Part shown: positions 1-9,470 of the stretch, one piece after another
Numbering within the stretch: position 1 is the first letter of the stretch
Layout of the letters: every line of letters begins with the position of its first letter
Assembly: GCA_946478235.1 (NCBI GenBank)
Contig: CAMLBF010000008.1
Location: 1-64,000, forward strand
Length of the DNA stretch: 64,000 nucleotides
Direction of reading: 5' to 3'
Origin: an uncultured Bartonella sp.
GTDB lineage: Bacteria; Pseudomonadota; Alphaproteobacteria; Rhizobiales; Rhizobiaceae
The notes under the pieces: model-generated
Told to the model about the DNA's origin: nothing
The model's database searches: none
The model's input: the letters and a program-made list of their open reading frames with translations, nothing else
Translations under genes and position numbers: made by a program

Positions 1-55
1 TGCTTAATGGTGGCACTGCTTAATGGTGGCACTGCTTAATGGTGGCACTGCTTAA
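1..55. repeat. 16-bp tandem repeat, 3.4 copies, at window edge
   Basis: The unit TGCTTAATGGTGGCAC occurs three times without a mismatch (from 1, 17 and 33), followed by a partial copy ending near 55. The array begins at the first base of the window, so it probably continues to the left. It is not a multiple of three and no gene is seen on it. No function is assigned. Confidence 0.95.
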
Positions 56-308
56 CAAGCTATATGTTCTTTAGAAAAAAGTGTATTTATTGGTTTCAAA
101 TACAAGTAAAAGTTTTAATATTTAAACCTGAATACACAAAAAATAAAACTATCCACCTCAATCAGTAATCCTGATTGCTATAAACAAAATCAATACATAA
201 TCATGTTTAATTGGTTTCTTTGATATACCAGCAAATAAAATGGTATTTTAGGTAGCATCACACATATATTGATATGAATGAATAACACATACCCAAAACT
301 AACAGGAC
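56..308. other. AT-rich gene-free stretch downstream of the cell-wall hydrolase
   Basis: No open frame with a ribosome binding site is visible. The only structure is a short inverted repeat, CAATCAG-taatc-CTGATTG at 159-177, and a weaker ATACCA/TGGTAT pair near 225-246. Either could help end transcription of the minus-strand hydrolase gene, but neither is followed by a clear T-run. Confidence 0.5.
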
Positions 309-1262
309 TTATTTCTTTTTAATTTTTCCCTGTTGCTTTAAGATAGCACCAACTTCGTCTATTTTCTGTTTTGATGGAATAGGATAGCCAACCGAAATCG
401 ATCCTGTTTGTGTTTTGTCAACGGCAGCATGTGATGATTTTGGCCTGCTATAGTCTGCATCAGCAACGACATGATGCGATGGTGGAGGTGGAGTTGGCGC
501 CGTTTGGAATGGTATAATCATTTCCTCATGATGCACATATTTTTCCTGCGCAGGTTTTACGCGAACTGGCTCGGCTCTGTTTTGTACAGGGATAGGACCG
601 GCTTGTGCGACCATAACTGGTGCTGGTTGTTCTGGTGCGGCTTTAGGTGCTGCTACAACGGGCTGGCTACGCCCCGGTGTAGTAAATTGAGGTACGTTAC
701 CACTACGCTCTTGAGCAAAAGCGAAAGCAACATCATAAGGTGCATCATTGGTTGGAACCTGCAACTGGCCATCGCGTCCACGTTTTTCATAAAATGCATT
801 ACCGCCAGCAACCTGAACATAATGAATATTACGATAAGGGAATGTTAAACCGGCTGTATGAAAGAACATAGCATTTTTGCTTTTTTTGTCGCGTTCGCCG
901 CGCAACACGGCATCAGCCGCTTCACTAACGCTGGCAACGGAAGATGGTTCGTCCATAGGTTTTGTTAACACACCAGGTGCAAATTGATTGGGTTGCCCCA
1001 CGACACCACAAATTGTCTTCGGATAGGCTGTAGAGTTGACGCGATTCATCACCACTGTACCAACTGCAATCATACCATCACGACTGGAACGGTTTGATTC
1101 AAAGTACATGGCACGCATCAAACAAGTGCGTTCGCTCATAGGATAAGCAACAGTTGTGCTTTTTTTCTTGCCACCAAAGCCTAAATGGTTCGATGCACAA
1201 CCGGTCATAACCAATGGTGCAAGCATGACTGCTGCTATACTCGCCCAACGAAGTTTAATCAT
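309..1262 (-). CDS. SleB-like cell-wall hydrolase, predicted lipoprotein
   Basis: This is a predicted peptidoglycan hydrolase of the SleB/CwlJ type (Hydrolase_2 family) acting in the envelope. The ORF track opens at 1385, but the start at 1262 gives a basic N-terminus (MIKLRW), a hydrophobic stretch and a lipobox-like TGC, so a lipoprotein of 317 residues is preferred. The hydrolase domain covers about residues 40-165 and contains RAMYFESNRSSRDGM, where the Glu is the expected catalytic residue, and VGTVVMNRV. The last 130 residues are rich in Pro, Ala and Gln and look disordered. The gene stands alone. Exact substrate bond and role (sporulation is not expected here) cannot be read from sequence. 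Confidence 0.85.
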   Translation of the reverse strand: MIKLRWASIAAVMLAPLVMTGCASNHLGFGGKKKSTTVAYPMSERTCLMRAMYFESNRSSRDGMIAVGTVVMNRVNSTAYPKTICGVVGQPNQFAPGVLTKPMDEPSSVASVSEAADAVLRGERDKKSKNAMFFHTAGLTFPYRNIHYVQVAGGNAFYEKRGRDGQLQVPTNDAPYDVAFAFAQERSGNVPQFTTPGRSQPVVAAPKAAPEQPAPVMVAQAGPIPVQNRAEPVRVKPAQEKYVHHEEMIIPFQTAPTPPPPSHHVVADADYSRPKSSHAAVDKTQTGSISVGYPIPSKQKIDEVGAILKQQGKIKKK

Positions 1263-1765
1263 TTTACGCACTACCAACTCTATCGCTTCGTTATTTCTCT
1301 CATGTGCCTTAACACACAGGCAAATGAAGGCAAAATAAAGGCAATCCATAGCGAGAAAACCCATCATCATCGCTTGGAAAGCCATCCTTCGACACGAACT
1401 ATGCCTATAAAAATTTTAAAAAATATTAACTCGGCATAACCAATTGATTTAAAATATCTTTTTTTGTTTATCGTTGTTATATTTTTTGAAATGGCTGTTT
1501 TGGGGAAAATGATCGCCACTTCAAACCATAAAAAGAAATGGATTTACAGTAAACAAATACTAAACAACAATGACGTAAAAACGTCATGCTATGCTATTGG
1601 CTGCATACAATGTCATATGCAATTGCGTTAATCGGCAGTGAAAAATTGCAAGGCCACAACAAACACCGTGTTTATGGTATTCCATATCTACAGAATAACG
1701 AAATACCATGTTTACAGAATATATGTGTCGCCTCACATTACGGTATCAAATGACAGATATTCGCG
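1263..1765. other. Gene-free stretch between phoU and the cell-wall hydrolase
   Basis: No coding frame is supported. Two inverted repeats stand out: ATGACGT-aaaa-ACGTCAT at 1570-1587, and a wider ATGGTATT/AATACCAT pair spanning about 1674-1709 with two similar TACAGAATA segments. They lie downstream of phoU and upstream of the hydrolase on the minus strand, so they may be transcription end or operator structures. Confidence 0.5.
1570..1587. repeat. Perfect 7-bp hairpin with AAAA loop
   Basis: ATGACGT, four A, then ACGTCAT forms a perfect stem. It lies about 180 bp beyond the phoU stop. There is no strong T-run after it on the minus strand, so terminator function is doubtful. Confidence 0.45.
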
Positions 1766-2488
1766 TTATTTTTCTGTTTTTGCGGCAACACCAACTTTAT
1801 AAGTAAGGTCGTCACGCGGACGTTCTGTCGCAATATAAGTGCCGGTGATAATATAATGCAGCGTTTCAGCAATATTGGTGGCATGGTCACCAATACGCTC
1901 GATATTTTTTGCGCAAAACAACAAATGCGTGCATGGCGTAATATTACGCGGATCTTCCATCATATATGTCAATAACTCTCTGAAAAGAGAGGTATACATA
2001 GCATCAATCTCGTCGTCCCTGTCACGTACAGCATCAATTGCTTCAAGGGAACGACTGGCATAAGCTTTCAGCACTTCTCTCAACTGGTTCAAGGTCAATG
2101 TCGCGAATGCTTCAAGGCCATGATAGAATGTTGCCGGTTGTCTGGTTTCAGATATAGCGCGCGCTCTTTTGCCGATATTCTTACCCATATCGCCCACGCG
2201 CTCAAGATCTGCCGAGATCCGCATCGTCCCAATGATTTCACGCAGATCAACAGCCATTGGTTGACGCTTTGCGATAATGGCCACGGCTTTTTCGTCTATT
2301 TCCCGTTCTGTTTCATCAAGAAAGATATCATCGGCGATAACCCGCTTTGCCAAATCCAAATCATTATGAACAATGGCACTGACTGATTGTTCAATCATTT
2401 GCTCGGCATGGCTACCCATTTCTGCTATCTTGTCTTCAAGATAGCGCAATTCATCATCAAATGAACGTACAGTATGATTAATTGGCAT
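1766..2488 (-). CDS. phoU: Phosphate signalling/transport regulator PhoU
   Basis: PhoU is a cytoplasmic negative regulator that links the Pst transporter to the Pho two-component system and limits phosphate uptake. The protein has the expected duplicated three-helix-bundle plan, seen in the two related motifs RVGDMGKNIG near residue 85 and RIGDHATNIAE near residue 190. These carry the acidic metal-binding residues of the family. The start at 2488 (MPINHT) is chosen over 2494 because AAGGAG then lies 7 bases upstream, while it would almost touch the earlier ATG. It is the last gene of pstS-C-A-B-phoU, 20 bp after pstB. In many rhizobia phoB follows; here it does not. Confidence 0.95.
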   Translation of the reverse strand: MPINHTVRSFDDELRYLEDKIAEMGSHAEQMIEQSVSAIVHNDLDLAKRVIADDIFLDETEREIDEKAVAIIAKRQPMAVDLREIIGTMRISADLERVGDMGKNIGKRARAISETRQPATFYHGLEAFATLTLNQLREVLKAYASRSLEAIDAVRDRDDEIDAMYTSLFRELLTYMMEDPRNITPCTHLLFCAKNIERIGDHATNIAETLHYIITGTYIATERPRDDLTYKVGVAAKTEK

Positions 2489-2508
2489 TATCATGCTCCT
2501 TGAGGTTA

Positions 2509-3267
2509 TTAGCCGAAACGACCAGTGATATAATCTTGAGTCCGTTGTTCCTTCGGCGAGGTAAACATCGTTTCGGTTTCTCCCACCTCAACAAGTTCCC
2601 CAAGGTGAAACATTGCGGTAAATTGTGAAACGCGCGCTGCTTGTTGCATAGAGTGCGTAACAATAACTATTGTGAAATTTTCACGTAAATCATCAATAAG
2701 CTCTTCAATTCTGGCAGTAGCAATTGGATCAAGCGCAGAACAAGGCTCGTCCATCAAGATAACTTCAGGGCTGACGGCAATGGCTCGTGCTATGCATAAA
2801 CGTTGTTGCTGTCCGCCTGAAAGACCTGTTCCTGCATCGTGGAGACGGTCTTTAACATCATCAAATAAACTTGCTTTAATAAGGCTTTGCTCAACAATTT
2901 CATCAAGCTCTTTACGTGATTTTGCCAGCCCATGAATGCGTGGGCCATATGCCACATTTTCATAGATTGACTTTGGAAAAGGATTAGGTTTTTGAAACAC
3001 CATTCCTACACGGGCGCGCAATTCCACGACATCAATCTTTGGGTCATAAATATCCTGCCCATCAAGAGTGATAAGACCAGTAACCTTGGCACCTTCAATT
3101 GTATCATTCATCCTATTGAGGCATCGCAAAAAAGTTGATTTTCCGCAGCCTGAAGGACCAATCAAGGCTGTTACCTGATGTTCAGGAATATCAAGACTTA
3201 CTCCATGTAGAGCCTCTTTTGCTCCATAAAACACTTTGACATCTTGTCCACGCATCTTGATTTTCAT
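2509..3267 (-). CDS. pstB: Phosphate ABC transporter ATP-binding protein PstB
   Basis: PstB is the cytoplasmic ATPase that drives high-affinity phosphate import through PstC-PstA. All ABC motifs are intact: Walker [10 protein letters not shown] near residue 37, Q-loop FQKPNPFP, signature LSGGQQQR and Walker B VILMDEP. The NPFP context after the Q-loop is typical of PstB. At 252 residues it matches the family length. It lies between pstA and phoU in the operon, with 59 bp to pstA and an AGGA sequence upstream of the start. Confidence 0.97.
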   Translation of the reverse strand: MKIKMRGQDVKVFYGAKEALHGVSLDIPEHQVTALIGPSGCGKSTFLRCLNRMNDTIEGAKVTGLITLDGQDIYDPKIDVVELRARVGMVFQKPNPFPKSIYENVAYGPRIHGLAKSRKELDEIVEQSLIKASLFDDVKDRLHDAGTGLSGGQQQRLCIARAIAVSPEVILMDEPCSALDPIATARIEELIDDLRENFTIVIVTHSMQQAARVSQFTAMFHLGELVEVGETETMFTSPKEQRTQDYITGRFG

Positions 3268-3326
3268 TATTCAATAAATCCTATTTTCTTGAGGCTCTGG
3301 ATTTTAGAAAACAAACTGTAAACACC

Positions 3327-4619
3327 TTACCATCGACGTTCAAACTTACGACGTAAAATTACAGCAATAATATTCATAACAGCCAAAAACGCCATTAATA
3401 CGATAATGGCACCAAATGTACGTTCATTAAATGCACGTTCAGGCTCATTCGCCCACATAAACACTTGAACAGGTAGTGCCGTTGCCGGATCTGCTGGTGT
3501 TGTCGGATAATTTGCAACAAAAGCGACCATACCAATCAATAAAAGCGGCGCTGTTTCCCCTAATGCACGAGCCAATCCCAAAATTGTTCCTGTAAGAATT
3601 CCAGGAAGAGCAAGTGGTAGAACGTGACCGAAAACAGTTTGTGTTTTTGATGCCCCTAGTCCCAATGCAGCACTTCTGATCGATGGCGGAACAGCCCGCA
3701 ACGCAGCCCGCGTTGCAATAATAATTGTTGGCAATGTCATGAGCGTTAACACCAAGCCACCGACTATTGATGACGCGCGTGGTAAATGCAGGAAATTGAT
3801 AAAAATAGATAATCCCAACAAACCGAACACAATGGAAGGCACAGCAGCTAGATTATTGATATTCACTTCAATTAAATCGGTAAATTTATTTCTTCGCGCA
3901 TATTCTTCAAGATAAATGGCCGTTGCAACGCCAATCGGCAAAGACAATATCAAGACTATCGCCATCATATAGGCCGAACCGATAATAGCGACACCAAGAC
4001 CCGATGTTTCTGGACGGCTTGACGCTCCATACGTAAAAAGTCCAGTATTGAACGCCTTAAAGAGTATGCCTTCATCTGCCAGTTTTTTCATCCACTCTAT
4101 CTGGCGGTTGGAAACTTTTCTGTTCTGCTCCGGCACATTCAGGTCGATTTGCCCTTTAAAAGCAGAGTCAATATCAGCAGCGGCAAGAATAGTAATGTTT
4201 TGGGTTGTACCCATAAATTCAGGGTGCTTATTAAGAAGTCGTCGAACTTCTACACGGACACTTCCTGAAACCATGCGGCCTACTTCGCGCATCGCTGCAT
4301 GATTATTTTTATCGACACCCAATTTTTCAGCCAATGCATTACGCACCAGAAGTGGATAATCCGCAACGATCAAAACTTTTGGATTGGTTGCACGCTCGCC
4401 TTTTGGATCAATAACGGTTTCATCAAGATGAACCGGAATGGTCATTGAAGTTTGTTGAAAGGCGCTATAGCCTTGTGCAATGATAGACCATAACAAAAAA
4501 ACAAGGAAGAATAGCCCGATTGCTATGGCAATAATACCATAGGCGCGAAATCGCTTTTCAGCCCTATAACGTCGTTTTAAACCGATATCGCGGTGCTGCA
4601 TCTGAACAGTTTCACTCAT
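3327..4619 (-). CDS. pstA: Phosphate ABC transporter permease PstA
   Basis: PstA is one of the two inner-membrane permeases of the phosphate importer. At 430 residues it is longer than the E. coli protein. The N-terminus has one membrane segment and a roughly 150-residue soluble region, as in the DUF3333-type PstA of rhizobia. The transport domain follows, with about five further membrane segments and the coupling motif region RSAALGLGASKTQT. The start overlaps the pstC stop by four bases (ATGA), which suggests translational coupling. Confidence 0.96.
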   Translation of the reverse strand: MSETVQMQHRDIGLKRRYRAEKRFRAYGIIAIAIGLFFLVFLLWSIIAQGYSAFQQTSMTIPVHLDETVIDPKGERATNPKVLIVADYPLLVRNALAEKLGVDKNNHAAMREVGRMVSGSVRVEVRRLLNKHPEFMGTTQNITILAAADIDSAFKGQIDLNVPEQNRKVSNRQIEWMKKLADEGILFKAFNTGLFTYGASSRPETSGLGVAIIGSAYMMAIVLILSLPIGVATAIYLEEYARRNKFTDLIEVNINNLAAVPSIVFGLLGLSIFINFLHLPRASSIVGGLVLTLMTLPTIIIATRAALRAVPPSIRSAALGLGASKTQTVFGHVLPLALPGILTGTILGLARALGETAPLLLIGMVAFVANYPTTPADPATALPVQVFMWANEPERAFNERTFGAIIVLMAFLAVMNIIAVILRRKFERRW

Positions 4620-6088
4620 TCATACTGCTCCCTATATTTACGCACGATATACAGTGCAAAAACATTCATCAAAAGTGTTAAAACAAACAAGGTCATTCCC
4701 AAAGCAAAAGCAACCAATGTTTGTGGGGAATTGAACTCTAAGTCCCCCGTAAGCTGATTGACAATTTTTACCGTAATGGTTGTCATTGATTGAAATGGAT
4801 TGAGCGTAAGATTGGCGGCAACACCAGCAGCCAAAACAACAATCATTGTTTCACCGATTGCACGTGATGCCGTTAATAGAATTGCCCCGACAATGCCGGG
4901 AAGTGCTGCGGGAAGAATAACCTTTTTTACTGTTTCTGATTGTGTAGCGCCAAGCCCATAAGAGCCATCACGCAATGATTGCGGAACAGCGGTAATAATG
5001 TCATCTGAAAGCGAGGATACAAATGGGATCAACATAATCCCCATGACAAAGCCTGCAGTCAGAACACTTTGTGACATGATAAAGCCCTGCCCGCCGGCAA
5101 TGGAAATTGATATATCACGTAAAAATGGCCCCACAGTCATCAAGGCAAAAAAGCCATAAACGATTGTTGGAATACCTGCCAATACTTCCAATAATGGTTT
5201 GACAATCGACCGCAACCGGCGAGAGGCGTATTCCGACATATAAATTGCAGCAAAAAGCCCTACAGGAACTGCAAACAACATTGCGACAAAGGCAATGTAC
5301 AATGTACCTGTTAGCAAGGGCAGCAAACCAAATTGACCAACCGTGCCTGTTGATCCTGTCGCCGTAAAGCGTGGATCCCATACAGTGCCAAAAAAGAAAT
5401 TCGATAATGGTACATCGTGAAAAAAGCTGATTGTCTGGAAAAGCATTGAAAAGAATATGCCGATAGTCGCCAGAATAGCGACTGTCGACGCAATAACAAG
5501 CGCAAGAAGTATGGCCTTTTCAACCTTGTTACGTGCCCGTTTGCGCTCGGCAATCTGTGCCAAACCACAGACAAAGCCAATTATCGCAATTATACTGGCA
5601 ATCACATTTCCCCATAAATTGGCCACTTGGCTACTTTTAAACCATTGAATGGCAATTGGAACAAAACTGTCATCACCTTCACTTGGCAAAATAATTGCTT
5701 CTTTTGCCATTTGATCGCGCAAGGCATTGTATGAAATTGCTTTTCCTTCAAACGTCTCGATATCTGTTCGAGACACCGAAAAAGCATGGGTAAGGCTATC
5801 AATCGTGCTTAATGCCAAACTATGATTGAGTGCTTTTCCACTTGCTATATTATCCGTCAATTGCTGGGAGGCTCTTTGTTCGAGATAGATAGCGCTACCA
5901 GTATCCCACAAAATCAACATCAGGATTGAAGGGATAACCGTGATTAAAAACGTCCACCAACCATAATAATAAGGCCGGGAATGCATTTTTTTTCCTTGCC
6001 GCTCTATGGCGCAAGCACGTGCATAACTCAGACCAAACCCAACAACCCCAACGGCCAATACAACCAATACTATAATAGATGCGGACAT
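4616..6088 (-). CDS. pstC: Phosphate ABC transporter permease PstC
   Basis: PstC pairs with PstA to form the phosphate channel in the inner membrane. It has 490 residues, longer than the enterobacterial form. The N-terminal third carries two membrane segments and a soluble loop before the transport domain at about residue 200. The domain contains the EAA-like coupling loop SYGLGATQSETVKKVILP. An N-terminally extended PstC is usual in alphaproteobacteria. It follows pstS after a hairpin gap and overlaps pstA by four bases. Confidence 0.96.
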   Translation of the reverse strand: MSASIIVLVVLAVGVVGFGLSYARACAIERQGKKMHSRPYYYGWWTFLITVIPSILMLILWDTGSAIYLEQRASQQLTDNIASGKALNHSLALSTIDSLTHAFSVSRTDIETFEGKAISYNALRDQMAKEAIILPSEGDDSFVPIAIQWFKSSQVANLWGNVIASIIAIIGFVCGLAQIAERKRARNKVEKAILLALVIASTVAILATIGIFFSMLFQTISFFHDVPLSNFFFGTVWDPRFTATGSTGTVGQFGLLPLLTGTLYIAFVAMLFAVPVGLFAAIYMSEYASRRLRSIVKPLLEVLAGIPTIVYGFFALMTVGPFLRDISISIAGGQGFIMSQSVLTAGFVMGIMLIPFVSSLSDDIITAVPQSLRDGSYGLGATQSETVKKVILPAALPGIVGAILLTASRAIGETMIVVLAAGVAANLTLNPFQSMTTITVKIVNQLTGDLEFNSPQTLVAFALGMTLFVLTLLMNVFALYIVRKYREQYE

Positions 6089-6108
6089 TTTGTTTTCCGG
6101 TTTTAAGA

Positions 6109-6138
6109 TAAAAACAACGCGGGCTATAACCCCGCGTT
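6109..6138 (-). terminator. Attenuator-like terminator between pstS and pstC
   Basis: On the minus strand an eight-pair stem AACGCGGG/CCCGCGTT with a seven-base loop is followed by TTGTTTTTATC. It lies just after the pstS stop, so it could end most transcripts there and let the binding protein be made in excess over the permeases. It may also protect the pstS messenger 3' end. Confidence 0.75.
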
Positions 6139-6147
6139 ATATCAATT

Positions 6148-7197
6148 TCATTGTTTCAAGGACATGACTATGCCGTCTTCAAATGCTTTTCTTTGTGCTT
6201 CTCTTTCTTTATCAGGAGCGGCAATTAAGCCATAATCTGCAAGGGGACCATCAGGTCCGATCATCTGATCAGACAAGAAAAACTCGATATAATCTTTCAT
6301 GCCCGGAATAACACCCAAATGGGCTTTTTTAACATAGAAAAATAGTGGGCGAGAAACCGGATATTGGCCACCGGAAATTGTTTCAACACTTGGCATAACA
6401 TCATTAACAGTGGCGGCTTTCAATTTATCCGCATTGTTTTCATAAAAAGCTAAACCAAAAACACCAATGCCGGTTTTGTTGGACATAACACGTGCCAGTG
6501 TTTCAGAGTAATCCCCGTCAATATCAACAGCTCTACCATCTTTACGAATTGCAATACAGGCAGCATTTACCGCTTTTTCGTCCATACCAGCCGCTTTCAT
6601 GGCATCAACGGCTCCACTTGCCACACAGCCATCCATCATGAGCTTTTCTTCAAACACTTCCCGTGTGCCATGCTTTTCACCGGGGATATAAGCGGCAATT
6701 TCCCAATCTGGCAGATTGCTATTAACGTCCTTCCATTTTGTGACTTTATTGGGTTGCAACTTACCATTAACGACAATTTGCGCCGCTAAAGCCTTGTAAA
6801 CATCCATCGGTGCCAGTTTCCAGTCTGGCCCTTTAATGTCTGTGGCAAAAACAATACCATCATAACCAATGCGCACTTCCTGCACATCTTTGACGCCAGC
6901 ATCAAAACACGCTTGTAATTCTGTTTTTTTCATGGGGCGGGATGAATTGGCAATATCAATCGTATTTTCACCAACGCCGCGACAAAATTCTTTAATACCG
7001 GCACCAGAGCCACCTGACTCAATGACCGGTATTTTATAATCAGAGAATATTTCGCCAAAAGTTTCAGCAACAATTTTTGCATAAGGTAATACGGTGGAAG
7101 ACCCAGAGACCTGAATAAAATCACGCGCTGAGGCCGCGCCTGTAAGGAGCAACGCTGCAGATAAAATTCCCGCAATAACTGAAAGCAGTTTATCCAT
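6148..7197 (-). CDS. pstS: Periplasmic phosphate-binding protein PstS
   Basis: PstS captures phosphate in the periplasm and delivers it to PstC-PstA. A signal peptide is visible, ending near ASA at about residue 24. The mature protein begins with the family pattern VSGSSTVLPYAK and has the phosphate-site segments SGGSGAGIKEFC and ANSSRPMK. The length of 349 residues fits. This is the first gene of the pst operon. GGGG and AGGAG both lie just upstream of the start. A possible promoter lies about 30-60 bases upstream; no PHO box could be recognised. Confidence 0.96.
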   Translation of the reverse strand: MDKLLSVIAGILSAALLLTGAASARDFIQVSGSSTVLPYAKIVAETFGEIFSDYKIPVIESGGSGAGIKEFCRGVGENTIDIANSSRPMKKTELQACFDAGVKDVQEVRIGYDGIVFATDIKGPDWKLAPMDVYKALAAQIVVNGKLQPNKVTKWKDVNSNLPDWEIAAYIPGEKHGTREVFEEKLMMDGCVASGAVDAMKAAGMDEKAVNAACIAIRKDGRAVDIDGDYSETLARVMSNKTGIGVFGLAFYENNADKLKAATVNDVMPSVETISGGQYPVSRPLFFYVKKAHLGVIPGMKDYIEFFLSDQMIGPDGPLADYGLIAAPDKEREAQRKAFEDGIVMSLKQ

Positions 7198-7228
7198 CTC
7201 CTAGCCCCTTAAAACCTAATCCTATTTT

Positions 7229-7258
7229 CCTATAATAAACCTAACAAAATATTGTCAC
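7229..7258 (-). promoter_or_regulatory. Possible promoter for the pst operon
   Basis: On the minus strand GTGACA and TATAGG are separated by 18 bases, 32 bases before the pstS start. This resembles a sigma-70 promoter (five and four of six matches). I could not find a convincing direct-repeat PHO box next to it. Confidence 0.35.
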
Positions 7259-7338
7259 CATGTTCAACAACACGTCTAAGCTTTTTGGTAACCGTCTTAC
7301 AATCTAAGAACATTTTTTCCTATCATTGATTAACGATT

Positions 7339-8277
7339 TCAACGCTTTCTTTTTGCTTCAACCTTATCCCAGAATAAACTTGCGGCATCTGCACCACCAA
7401 AGCGCTTGAGTTCACGGATGCCAGTTGGCGAAGTTACGTTGATTTCTGTCATGTATTGGCCAATAACATCAATTCCCACCAGCATGAAACCACGCTCTTT
7501 TAACGATGGTCCAATGCGCTCACAAATTTCATGATCGCGTTTGGTCAATTCGGTTTTTTCTGCTCGTCCCCCAACATGCATATTGGATCGCGCATCTGTT
7601 TCGGCTGGTACGCGATTGATTGCGCCAACGGCTTCACCATCAATCAATATAATCCGTTTGTCCCCTTTTCTTACATCGTCAAGATAACGCTGCACGACAA
7701 ATGGTTCTGGATAAAGAATATCAAACATTTCTATCAGTGATGTAAGGTTACGATCATCTTTTTTGAGATGAAAAACACCTGCGCCACCATTGCCGTAAAG
7801 TGGCTTTATGATGATATCGCCAAACTCTGCACGAAAGGCATTTACTTCTTCAATATCACGGGTAATCAGCGTTTCCGGCATTAAATCCGGAAATTCGGTA
7901 ACAAAGATTTTTTCTGGACTATTGCGCACCCACATAGGGTCATTCACCACTAATGTATCGGGATGGATACGCTCTAGCAAATGCGTTGTGGTAATGTAAT
8001 TCATATCAAATGGCGGATCTTGCCGAAGAAGGACCACATCCATCGTTTTTAAAGCTACACGGTGTGCCTGCCCCAATGAAAAATGATTGCCTTCCTCATC
8101 ACGCACTGTCAAATCTTCCACACGTGCAGTGACCTCGCCATTACGCATTGATAATCGGTCTGGCGTATAATGGAATAATTGATGTCCACGTTTTTGTGCC
8201 TCTAAAGCAAGCGCAAATGTGGTGTCACCATGGATATGTATGGTTGAAATATGATCCATCTGAATGGCTATTTTCAT
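7339..8277 (-). CDS. gshB: Glutathione synthetase
   Basis: GshB joins gamma-glutamylcysteine and glycine with ATP to make glutathione in the cytoplasm. The N-terminus [11 protein letters not shown] is typical, so 8277 is preferred over the ORF-track start at 8298. The ATP-grasp domain shows [12 protein letters not shown] near residue 155 and [15 protein letters not shown] near residue 280, a metal- and nucleotide-binding motif of the family. The length of 312 residues matches. It is divergent from the adjacent MoeB/ThiF-like gene. Confidence 0.95.
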   Translation of the reverse strand: MKIAIQMDHISTIHIHGDTTFALALEAQKRGHQLFHYTPDRLSMRNGEVTARVEDLTVRDEEGNHFSLGQAHRVALKTMDVVLLRQDPPFDMNYITTTHLLERIHPDTLVVNDPMWVRNSPEKIFVTEFPDLMPETLITRDIEEVNAFRAEFGDIIIKPLYGNGGAGVFHLKKDDRNLTSLIEMFDILYPEPFVVQRYLDDVRKGDKRIILIDGEAVGAINRVPAETDARSNMHVGGRAEKTELTKRDHEICERIGPSLKERGFMLVGIDVIGQYMTEINVTSPTGIRELKRFGGADAASLFWDKVEAKRKR

Positions 8278-8361
8278 AAGATTTGCCTCAAACATCAAAC
8301 TGGACTAGTCATTTGTCCAACATACTATTAAATGTAGTGTGACTATGACAAGGGTTTGAGC

Positions 8362-9138
8362 ATGACGCAAGCGGCAGAAACAAAATTAAGTAAAGAAGAA
8401 ATTGAGCGCTATGCGCGCCACATTATTTTACCTGAAATAGGTGGCGCGGGGCAGCAAAAGCTGAAAATGGCGCGCGTGCTTGTGGTAGGTGCTGGTGGGC
8501 TTGGTGCGCCTGTGCTTACCTATCTGGCCGCTGCAGGCGTTGGTACTCTCGGCATTGTTGATGATGATGTCGTATCGCTTTCCAACCTACAACGGCAAGT
8601 CATACATTCAACCAATGCCGTTGGAAAGCCGAAGATAGACAGTGCTGCCGAACAATTAAAAGCAATCAACCCCCACGTGAATATTGAAAAACATTTCTTC
8701 CGATTGAATGAGTCAAATGCAAGAGATGTTATTGCTAATTATGACCTTGTTGTTGACGGGTCAGATAATTTTACGACACGCTATCTGCTTGCTGATTTGT
8801 GTGAGCTTCTGCAAAAACCACTTGTAAGCGGCGCTATCGGCCGATTTGATGGGTCTTTAACGGTGCTTATGCCCTATTTAAATGACGAGACACCATCCTA
8901 TCGGGATCTCTTCCCTGCACCTCCCCCTGCTGGTGTTGTTCCAACCTGTGCAGAAGTTGGTGTTATTGGTGCGTTACCGGGCATCATTGGTTCACTACAA
9001 GCCATGGAAGCCATTAAGGTACTCACTGGCATAGGGGAACCCCTCATTGGGCGTTTGTTGTTATATGATGGGCTTGCTTGCCGGTTTGAAACCATTCGAT
9101 ACAAAAAGCGCACAAAAAACGCCGCCACAAAAAAATAA
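8362..9138 (+). CDS. moeB: HesA/MoeB/ThiF-family adenylyltransferase
   Basis: This is an E1-like enzyme that adenylates the C-terminal Gly of a sulfur-carrier protein (MoaD- or ThiS-like). It has the nucleotide-binding GAGGLGAPVLTYLAAAG near residue 45, followed by DDDVVSLSNLQRQ and the GRFDGSLTV segment. The catalytic-Cys region reads PTCAEVGVIGALPG. The CxxC pairs that bind zinc in E. coli MoeB are not present. The start at 8362 has AAGGG seven bases upstream; an in-frame TTG at 8356 is less likely. Which carrier protein it serves cannot be told, since no moa or thi genes are nearby. Confidence 0.85.
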   Translation: MTQAAETKLSKEEIERYARHIILPEIGGAGQQKLKMARVLVVGAGGLGAPVLTYLAAAGVGTLGIVDDDVVSLSNLQRQVIHSTNAVGKPKIDSAAEQLKAINPHVNIEKHFFRLNESNARDVIANYDLVVDGSDNFTTRYLLADLCELLQKPLVSGAIGRFDGSLTVLMPYLNDETPSYRDLFPAPPPAGVVPTCAEVGVIGALPGIIGSLQAMEAIKVLTGIGEPLIGRLLLYDGLACRFETIRYKKRTKNAATKK

Positions 9139-9140
9139 TC

Positions 9141-9218
9141 GGTTTTAATAAACTTCTCACTGAATTGGGTTTAATAAAACTCTTGCTTAGTTGGGTTAAT
9201 AAAGCTCTCGCCTAGTGT
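9141..9218. repeat. Degenerate 26-bp tandem repeat, three copies
   Basis: Three imperfect copies begin near 9141, 9167 and 9193, each with TTAATAAA followed by CTC-rich sequence and a TTAGTTGGG-like end. The array fills the gap between the convergent moeB-like gene and the small gene at 9212, and the last copy runs into the 3' end of the latter. Confidence 0.75.
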
Positions 9219-9439
9219 TGGCGTTCCTTATTGCTATGTGAAAGATTGTCATCAGCAATATTCTTTTCCAACACTGGGCTATCCGTTTCCGACAGTGGAC
9301 CATTGTAATCTTCAATATTTCCTCCATCGAGAATGGTTTCATTGGTTTTATACGCGTTTTGCCCCGGCATGGCTTGATAATGGCTGTTATTATTTTCTTT
9401 CTCTATCGATTTTACTGAGCTTTTTTTACGATCACGCAT
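9212..9439 (-). CDS. Small hydrophilic protein of unknown function
   Basis: I do not recognise this 75-residue protein. It is highly charged and polar (rich in Asn, Asp, Glu, Lys and Ser), with a basic start (MRDRKK) and no membrane segment or Cys, so it looks disordered. It is judged real mainly because AGGAG lies at a good distance before the ATG. It sits between two repeat arrays and converges with the moeB-like gene. The overlapping plus-strand frame at 9238-9480 has no comparable ribosome binding site. Confidence 0.55.
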   Translation of the reverse strand: MRDRKKSSVKSIEKENNNSHYQAMPGQNAYKTNETILDGGNIEDYNGPLSETDSPVLEKNIADDNLSHSNKERQH

Positions 9440-9470
9440 TGCATTTCTCCTATTCGCCGCACTTCAACTT

